Shown in pieces: positions 14,824-17,971 of a stretch of DNA of 17,971 nt. The stretch spans positions 1 through 17,971 of the forward strand of contig CATPAT010000247.1 of the NCBI GenBank assembly GCA_955652155.1, read 5' to 3'. Every line of letters starts with the position of its first letter. The first letter of the stretch is position 1. A program made the position numbers and the translations under genes. The stretch is from an uncultured Chthoniobacterales bacterium. GTDB lineage: Bacteria > Verrucomicrobiota > Verrucomicrobiia > Chthoniobacterales > UBA10450. The notes beneath the pieces are model-generated. The model did not search any database and was not told the DNA's origin. It saw only the letters and a list, made by a program, of their open reading frames with translations.

Positions 14824-14827
14824 TTTA

Positions 14828-14872
14828 CGTTGCTGGCTCCGCCCCGAATTGTCTCGGGGCAGAACCGCAACG
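14828..14872 (-). promoter_or_regulatory. Intercistronic 19-bp hairpin covering the DUF1259 ribosome-binding site
   Basis: On the minus strand CGTTGC-GGTTCT-GCCCCGA (14872-14854), a 6-nt loop GACAAT, and TCGGGGC-GGAGCC-A-GCAACG (14847-14828) pair as 19 bp with one bulged A and two G-U pairs. The hairpin lies between the stop of the PepSY-like gene (10 nt away) and the ATG of the DUF1259 gene (4 nt away). It includes the only GGAG available to that gene. There is no following U run, so it is not a standard Rho-independent terminator. It may throttle translation of the downstream gene, stabilise the upstream mRNA, or be a REP-like element. Confidence 0.7.
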
Positions 14873-14882
14873 TCTCTCGCAC

Positions 14883-15197
14883 TTAGTATTTCTCGCCTTT
14901 TTCTTTGTGCTCGCCGGCTTCTGAGTGCTTGCCCAGGAGTTTGCCGTTGGCGTCGAATTTGTAACCCCATTCCTTGCCATCTTTGCTTACGACGGCCTCA
15001 TAGTTCGTGCCCTCTTTTTCCCAACGAACTACTGATGCTCCCTTGAGTTGTTTGTCCGCAGCCTGCTGCACCGCTTGCGGCACATCAGAATTGCTGATGT
15101 TTTCCTCTTTTTCTTTGTTTCCGTGCCCGTAGGCGTTCACGCCGAAGGCGAGTCCGGCGCTGATCGCCGCGATTGTAACTAGTTTAGGTGTCTTCAT
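14883..15197 (-). CDS. Exported PepSY-like small protein
   Basis: This is a 104-residue protein with a signal peptide (MKTPKLVTIAAISAGLAFGV then NAYG). Residues 38-90 fit the PepSY-like (DUF2874) pattern: SDVPQAVQQAADKQLKGASV, then VRWEKEGTNYEAVV and DGKEWGYKFDANGKLL. These are the helix-plus-strands motif of periplasmic PepSY-like domains. The tail is short, charged and His/Glu/Lys-rich (GKHSEAGEHKEKGEKY). The ATG at 15197 is used because it starts the signal peptide; an upstream in-frame start at 15245 would bury it. PepSY domains are proposed to regulate proteases or bind ligands, but the role of stand-alone forms is not settled. It lies 106 nt after the LysE-type gene and 59 nt before the DUF1259 gene, all on the same strand. 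Confidence 0.85.
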   Translation of the reverse strand: MKTPKLVTIAAISAGLAFGVNAYGHGNKEKEENISNSDVPQAVQQAADKQLKGASVVRWEKEGTNYEAVVSKDGKEWGYKFDANGKLLGKHSEAGEHKEKGEKY

Positions 15198-15303
15198 GTT
15201 TAATTTTCGACTGATCGGTCTCAAAGATTGTTCGAAGATCGACAACTGTTTACGCGGAAGAATCGCAAGGCGTAAGATTTCGCCCTACAACTATCGGCAA
15301 TTA

Positions 15304-15930
15304 CTATTTCGTGGTCGCGAGTCGGATCCCGAGAAAAACAAAAAGCGCGCCCGCGGTTCGGTTGAGCCACTGCGAAATTGTCTCGTTGTTCCGCAATCGC
15401 TCGCTGAAGACGGAAGCAAACCATGCGAGAACCAGGCACCAGATAGTGCCGGTGGTCACAAATGCGAAACCGAGCGCAAGAAAGGCTACGACTTTCATGC
15501 TGGATGTCGGGTCGACGAATTGTGGAAGAAAGGCGAGAAAAAAGAGCGCCACTTTTGGATTCAGGATGTTAGTGAAAACGCCTTGCCGAAATGTTGCCAT
15601 GGTTGTGCGCCGCCGAAAGTTGGACGGCAAACTCAAATGCTTGCGTCGATCGAGAACCATTTTGATTCCAAGAAAAATCAGATACGCGCCACCGAGCAAC
15701 TTGATCGCGCCAAAGGCGAGCGCTGAAGTCGCGAGGATTGCGGAAAGTCCCAGGGCCGCGGCACAGGCATGAAAAATACTGCCGACGCCAATACCGAGCG
15801 CGGATGCGATACCAGCCTCGCGGCCCTGCGCGATGCTCCGTCCCAAAATATAAACCGTGTCCGGACCGGGCGTCAGGTTGAGCAAAATGCCAGCTGCCAG
15901 AAATAATCCGAAATCATGGATGCCAAACAT
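15304..15930 (-). CDS. LysE/RhtB family amino-acid exporter
   Basis: This is a 208-residue inner-membrane protein of the LysE/RhtB superfamily, whose members export amino acids or derivatives. The N-terminal signature is clear: LLNLTPGPDTVYILGRSIAQ, then GREAGIASALGIGVGSIFHA. About six hydrophobic segments follow, including LLGGAYLIFLGIKMVL and the C-terminal TAGALFVFLGIRLA, the usual ending of this family. The length is typical (about 205-210). The ATG at 15930 lies 34 bp from the divergent ChrA start, so the promoters of both genes must overlap one another or the opposite reading frame. No Shine-Dalgarno is visible. Exact substrate cannot be told from the sequence. Confidence 0.93.
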   Translation of the reverse strand: MFGIHDFGLFLAAGILLNLTPGPDTVYILGRSIAQGREAGIASALGIGVGSIFHACAAALGLSAILATSALAFGAIKLLGGAYLIFLGIKMVLDRRKHLSLPSNFRRRTTMATFRQGVFTNILNPKVALFFLAFLPQFVDPTSSMKVVAFLALGFAFVTTGTIWCLVLAWFASVFSERLRNNETISQWLNRTAGALFVFLGIRLATTK

Positions 15931-15964
15931 GCTTCGTTGTAGTTAATCAGCGTTGACGGGCTTT

Positions 15965-17281
15965 ATGAATCAAACTTTTGACATTGCCACGCAAGATCGA
16001 CACCGTGCGCCGTCGTTTGGCGAAGCGTTTCGGTTCTGGCTGAAACTCGGATTCATCTCGTTTGGCGGACCGACCGGCCAGATCGCGATCATGCACGCCG
16101 AATTGGTCGAGGAAAAACGCTGGATCGACAATGCCCGGTTTCTGCATGCGCTGAATTTTTGCATGCTGCTGCCCGGTCCGGAAGCGCAACAACTCGCCAT
16201 CTACATCGGCTGGCTTCTGCACAAGACGCGTGGCGGCGTTGTTGCCGGCGCTCTCTTTGTCATTCCATCGATCTTTATTCTTTGGGCGCTCAGCTACGTT
16301 TATGTGGCGTTTGGAAACATTCCATGGATCGCGGCGATCTTTTACGGACTGAAACCGGCCGTGCTCGCGATTGTCGCCGCGGCCGTCATCCGGATCGGAA
16401 GCAAGGCGCTCAAGAACGCGGTCATGTGGTCGCTCGCCCTGGCCGCATTTGTTGCAATCTATTTTTTCCACGTGCCATTTCCTTTGATCATCATCAGTGC
16501 CGGGATTCTCGGGCTCATTGGCAACAAAATTTTGCCGCAATATTTTCGCGGAGAAAGCGCGCACCCGCCAGATGTCGATCTTGCCAGTACAGCTGGCGAT
16601 GGCGCGAAACCAACGTGGCTTCACGCGCTCAAGATTTCGGCCACATGGATTGTGATATGGGCGTTGCCGCTTGCACTTACCGGAGTTTTTCTCGGAACCG
16701 ATCACACGATTTTTCGCGAAGGAATTTTTTTCAGCAAAGCCGCCGTCGTTACTTTCGGCGGCGCCTATGCCGTGCTGCCTTATGTCTCGCAGCAAGCGGT
16801 CGAGCATTATCATTGGCTGACTGCGCCGCAGATGCTCGATGGACTCGGTCTCGCCGAAACAACGCCCGGACCGCTCATTATGGTTTTGCAGTTCGTCGGG
16901 TTCCTCGGCGCTTGGAATCATCCTGGAAATCTTCCGCCACTCGTAAGCGCGACAGTCGGCGCTCTAGTCACGACCTGGACCACTTTTGTGCCCTGCTTTC
17001 TTTGGGTTTTCTTAGGCGCCCCCTACATCGAGAAATTGCGCGACGTCAAGCTACTGACGGCGGCGCTATCAACCGTCACCGCCGCGGTCGTTGGCGTGAT
17101 TTTGAATCTCGCGGTTTGGTTTGGACTGCACGTCATTTTTCCCGCGAGCGGAACCGTCGATTGCTTTGCGCTCGTGGTTTGCGCGCTAGCCTTCATCGCC
17201 ATGCTTCGCTACAAGATCGACATCATCCCGGTCGTGCTCGCCAGCGGATTGCTCGGCTTGATTTACAAATCTCTTTTGTAG
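15965..17281 (+). CDS. chrA: ChrA-type chromate ion transporter (two CHR domains)
   Basis: This is a 438-residue inner-membrane protein, the usual size for two-domain CHR-family transporters, which move chromate out of the cell. The first CHR domain has FGGPTGQIAIMHAELVEEKRW (33-53) and LLPGPEAQQLAIYIGWLLH (68-86). The second has the matching TFGGAYAVLPYVSQQAVE (263-280) and GLAETTPGPLIMVLQFVGFL (295-314). A polar linker (about 194-217) joins them. The ATG at 15965 is preferred over a TTG at 15953; neither has a Shine-Dalgarno. No ChrB or other chromate-resistance gene is adjacent. The gene is divergent from the LysE-type exporter. Its TAG stop codon lies inside the palindromic repeat that follows. 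CHR proteins of bacteria without chromate exposure may carry other oxyanions. Confidence 0.94.
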   Translation: MNQTFDIATQDRHRAPSFGEAFRFWLKLGFISFGGPTGQIAIMHAELVEEKRWIDNARFLHALNFCMLLPGPEAQQLAIYIGWLLHKTRGGVVAGALFVIPSIFILWALSYVYVAFGNIPWIAAIFYGLKPAVLAIVAAAVIRIGSKALKNAVMWSLALAAFVAIYFFHVPFPLIIISAGILGLIGNKILPQYFRGESAHPPDVDLASTAGDGAKPTWLHALKISATWIVIWALPLALTGVFLGTDHTIFREGIFFSKAAVVTFGGAYAVLPYVSQQAVEHYHWLTAPQMLDGLGLAETTPGPLIMVLQFVGFLGAWNHPGNLPPLVSATVGALVTTWTTFVPCFLWVFLGAPYIEKLRDVKLLTAALSTVTAAVVGVILNLAVWFGLHVIFPASGTVDCFALVVCALAFIAMLRYKIDIIPVVLASGLLGLIYKSLL

Positions 17282-17341
17282 GAGAAGCCGTTGGCTTCGT
17301 CCTGCCGGACCGGCGTCTGACCGACAGCGTCGCCCCCTACA
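17277..17341 (+). repeat. Compact palindromic (REP-like) element
   Basis: This is a 65-bp sequence bounded by imperfect inverted ends, TGTAGGAG (17277-17284) and CCCCTACA (17334-17341; 7 of 8 complementary). Between them are three small inverted repeats: GAAGCC-GTT-GGCTTC (17284-17298), GCCGG-A-CCGGC (17304-17314) and CGAC-AGC-GTCG (17322-17332). It overlaps the last bases and stop codon of chrA. This layout suggests a dispersed non-coding repeat that may also act as an mRNA end structure. Only one copy is evident in the window, so the repeat status is inference. Confidence 0.55.
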
Positions 17342-17353
17342 GAAGAATAAAAT

Positions 17354-17782
17354 CTATCCGGCCGCCGGTTTTAAACGGTCACACTCTGCTTGGTAAGCCT
17401 CAATGAGTGCCGCGATCTTGGAGTGAAAAGCTTCCTGCGCGGAGTAAACGTCTCCGATGGGTTCAACAAAAGCTTTCTGCTTAAGTTCGTCCTCGATCGT
17501 CAAGCTGAGTTCGGCCAGCTTTTCGATGTTAGCGCGTGAGTGAAACTCCAATTCCTTGAGCTTCGCCAGAACGGCGAGCGATTTCTCCAGTTTCGCCGCA
17601 TCTGGTTTTTGTTCCGGTTTCGCAGCGGGAGCAGCAGTTTTAGCGGCGGAACTCTCTGCAGGGGCAGGTTGTTTCTGCTGTTTCGTCTTCCTCGGTGGCT
17701 GGGGCCCATGAGCGCCGTCGCCCTTGTGATGCTTTTCCTGCGTGACTTTCTTGGCGTGCGCGACGTTTCGAGGATCTCCCAT
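17354..17782 (-). CDS. Small charged protein of unknown function, low-complexity N-terminus and helical C-terminus
   Basis: This is a 142-residue protein with no signal peptide or membrane segment. Residues 1-62 are low complexity: HAKKVTQEKHHKGDGAHG, then runs of Lys, Gln, Pro and Ala (PRKTKQQKQPAPAES, AAKTAAPAAKPEQKPDAA). Residues 63-136 are predicted to be helical and coiled-coil-like (KLEKSLAVLAKLKELEF; ANIEKLAELSLTIEDELKQK; SAQEAFHSKIAALIEAYQAE). The disordered basic head and helical tail could suit a nucleic-acid- or complex-associated accessory protein, but I recognise no family. The ATG at 17782 has no Shine-Dalgarno. Its codon use looks normal for the window. The downstream stop lies close to the palindromic repeat behind chrA. 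Confidence 0.7.
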   Translation of the reverse strand: MGDPRNVAHAKKVTQEKHHKGDGAHGPQPPRKTKQQKQPAPAESSAAKTAAPAAKPEQKPDAAKLEKSLAVLAKLKELEFHSRANIEKLAELSLTIEDELKQKAFVEPIGDVYSAQEAFHSKIAALIEAYQAECDRLKPAAG

Positions 17783-17839
17783 CAGTTAGTACACGATTCT
17801 CAGCAAGCTTCCGGTCGTATGTCGATTTCGGTGCGTCGT

Positions 17840-17971
17840 TTATGCCACTGTTGAATGCAGGGCAATGCGGTTGCCTTCGGAATCAATAACCACAGCGCGA
17901 AATCCGTGCTCTTCGATTTTTTGTCGAGCCCGTAACACTTTTCCGCCATTTGCTCGCGCAGCTTCAACCGC
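17840..17971 (-). CDS. VOC/glyoxalase-fold protein (C-terminal 43 residues; 5' end outside window)
   Basis: An open frame entering from the right edge encodes AVEAARANGGKVLRARQKIE then EHGFRAVVIDSEGNRIALHS and TVA before a TAA stop. The pattern A-x-x-x-G-G-K-V-L, then H-G-F-x-A-x-x-x-D-x-E-G-N-R-I-x-L-H-S, is the typical end of VOC-superfamily proteins related to glyoxalase/bleomycin-resistance enzymes. The Glu of the EGN motif commonly falls at or near a metal site. The N-terminal half is missing, so neither the substrate nor full integrity can be judged. It lies 57 bp upstream of the small charged-protein gene on the same strand. Confidence 0.85.
   Translation of the reverse strand, partial: AVEAARANGGKVLRARQKIEEHGFRAVVIDSEGNRIALHSTVA

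Noticed and set aside
14828..14872. Rho-independent terminator after the PepSY-like gene
   Set aside because: The hairpin is strong but is followed by UAAAAUG rather than a U run, and the next gene starts 4 nt later.
14824..14970. N-terminal extension of the DUF1259 protein to an upstream start
   Set aside because: The extension is basic and low quality, runs back through the strong hairpin and the PepSY-like gene, and would bury an excellent signal peptide.
15198..15303. Promoter before the PepSY-like gene
   Set aside because: Several TTG-starting hexamers are present but none has an acceptable -10 at 16-18 bp, so I do not call one. A GGCG...CGCC pair near 15270-15285 is too short to name.
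15947..16921. Minus-strand open frame (324 codons) antisense to chrA
   Set aside because: Composition is charged and unstructured (Arg, Asp, Asn rich), while the plus strand encodes an unmistakable two-domain ChrA.
16159..17406. Plus-strand open frame (415 codons) in another frame over chrA
   Set aside because: It is a Cys/Arg/His-rich translation without hydrophobic pattern or motif; a shadow of chrA that runs past its end.

Overview
The window reads as a chromosomal stretch from a Gram-negative, moderately GC-rich, free-living bacterium. A Verrucomicrobiota (Chthoniobacterales-like) soil lineage is my best guess. The reasons are a secreted protein whose N-terminal motif (FSELSLMVRMHES...QGASDSLIQSLR) I associate with that group, an abundance of Sec-exported proteins, an outer-membrane barrel protein, and generally poor Shine-Dalgarno sequences. 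The taxonomic call is an inference with low to moderate confidence. I see no IS element, CRISPR array, tRNA, rRNA or prophage gene.

Region 1 (1-1278): the minus-strand ribosomal unit rplA-rplJ, with rplJ cut by the left edge. rplK does not precede rplA. Instead rplA has its own predicted sigma70 promoter and a structured leader. A divergent promoter for the next gene appears to share the same -35 bases.

Region 2 (1279-8175): a secreted hypothetical protein, then a set of exported hydrolases. An amidohydrolase (Xaa-Arg/Lys dipeptidase-like) lies on the minus strand. Divergent from it is a three-gene plus-strand operon: a CocE/NonD (peptidase S15-type) hydrolase, a PD40-containing protein, and a DUF885 metallohydrolase. 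All have N-terminal signal sequences, which suggests extracytoplasmic peptide, amide or ester degradation.

Region 3 (8185-10488): an MFS transporter, and divergent from it a COG4705-type membrane protein. The latter is built from four repeats with exactly conserved W-x9-G-x4-D spacing and has the only textbook ribosome-binding site in the window.

Region 4 (10511-15197): a cluster of exported proteins on the minus strand. A YncE-like beta-propeller gene is followed 3 nt later by an outer-membrane barrel-like gene. Separately, a PepSY-like gene, a double-DUF1259 gene and a second YncE-like gene lie in series. A single-domain EamA transporter sits on the plus strand between the two groups. A 19-bp intercistronic hairpin covers the ribosome-binding site of the DUF1259 gene.

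Region 5 (15304-17971): a LysE/RhtB exporter and a full-length ChrA-type chromate transporter start 34 bp apart on opposite strands. They are followed by a compact palindromic repeat that contains the chrA stop codon, a small charged coiled-coil protein, and the C-terminal end of a VOC/glyoxalase-fold gene cut by the right edge. Nothing here is a clear-cut new system. The best candidates for new biology are the PepSY-DUF1259-YncE unit with its hairpin, the coupled propeller/barrel pair, the fourfold-repeat membrane protein, and the rplA leader.
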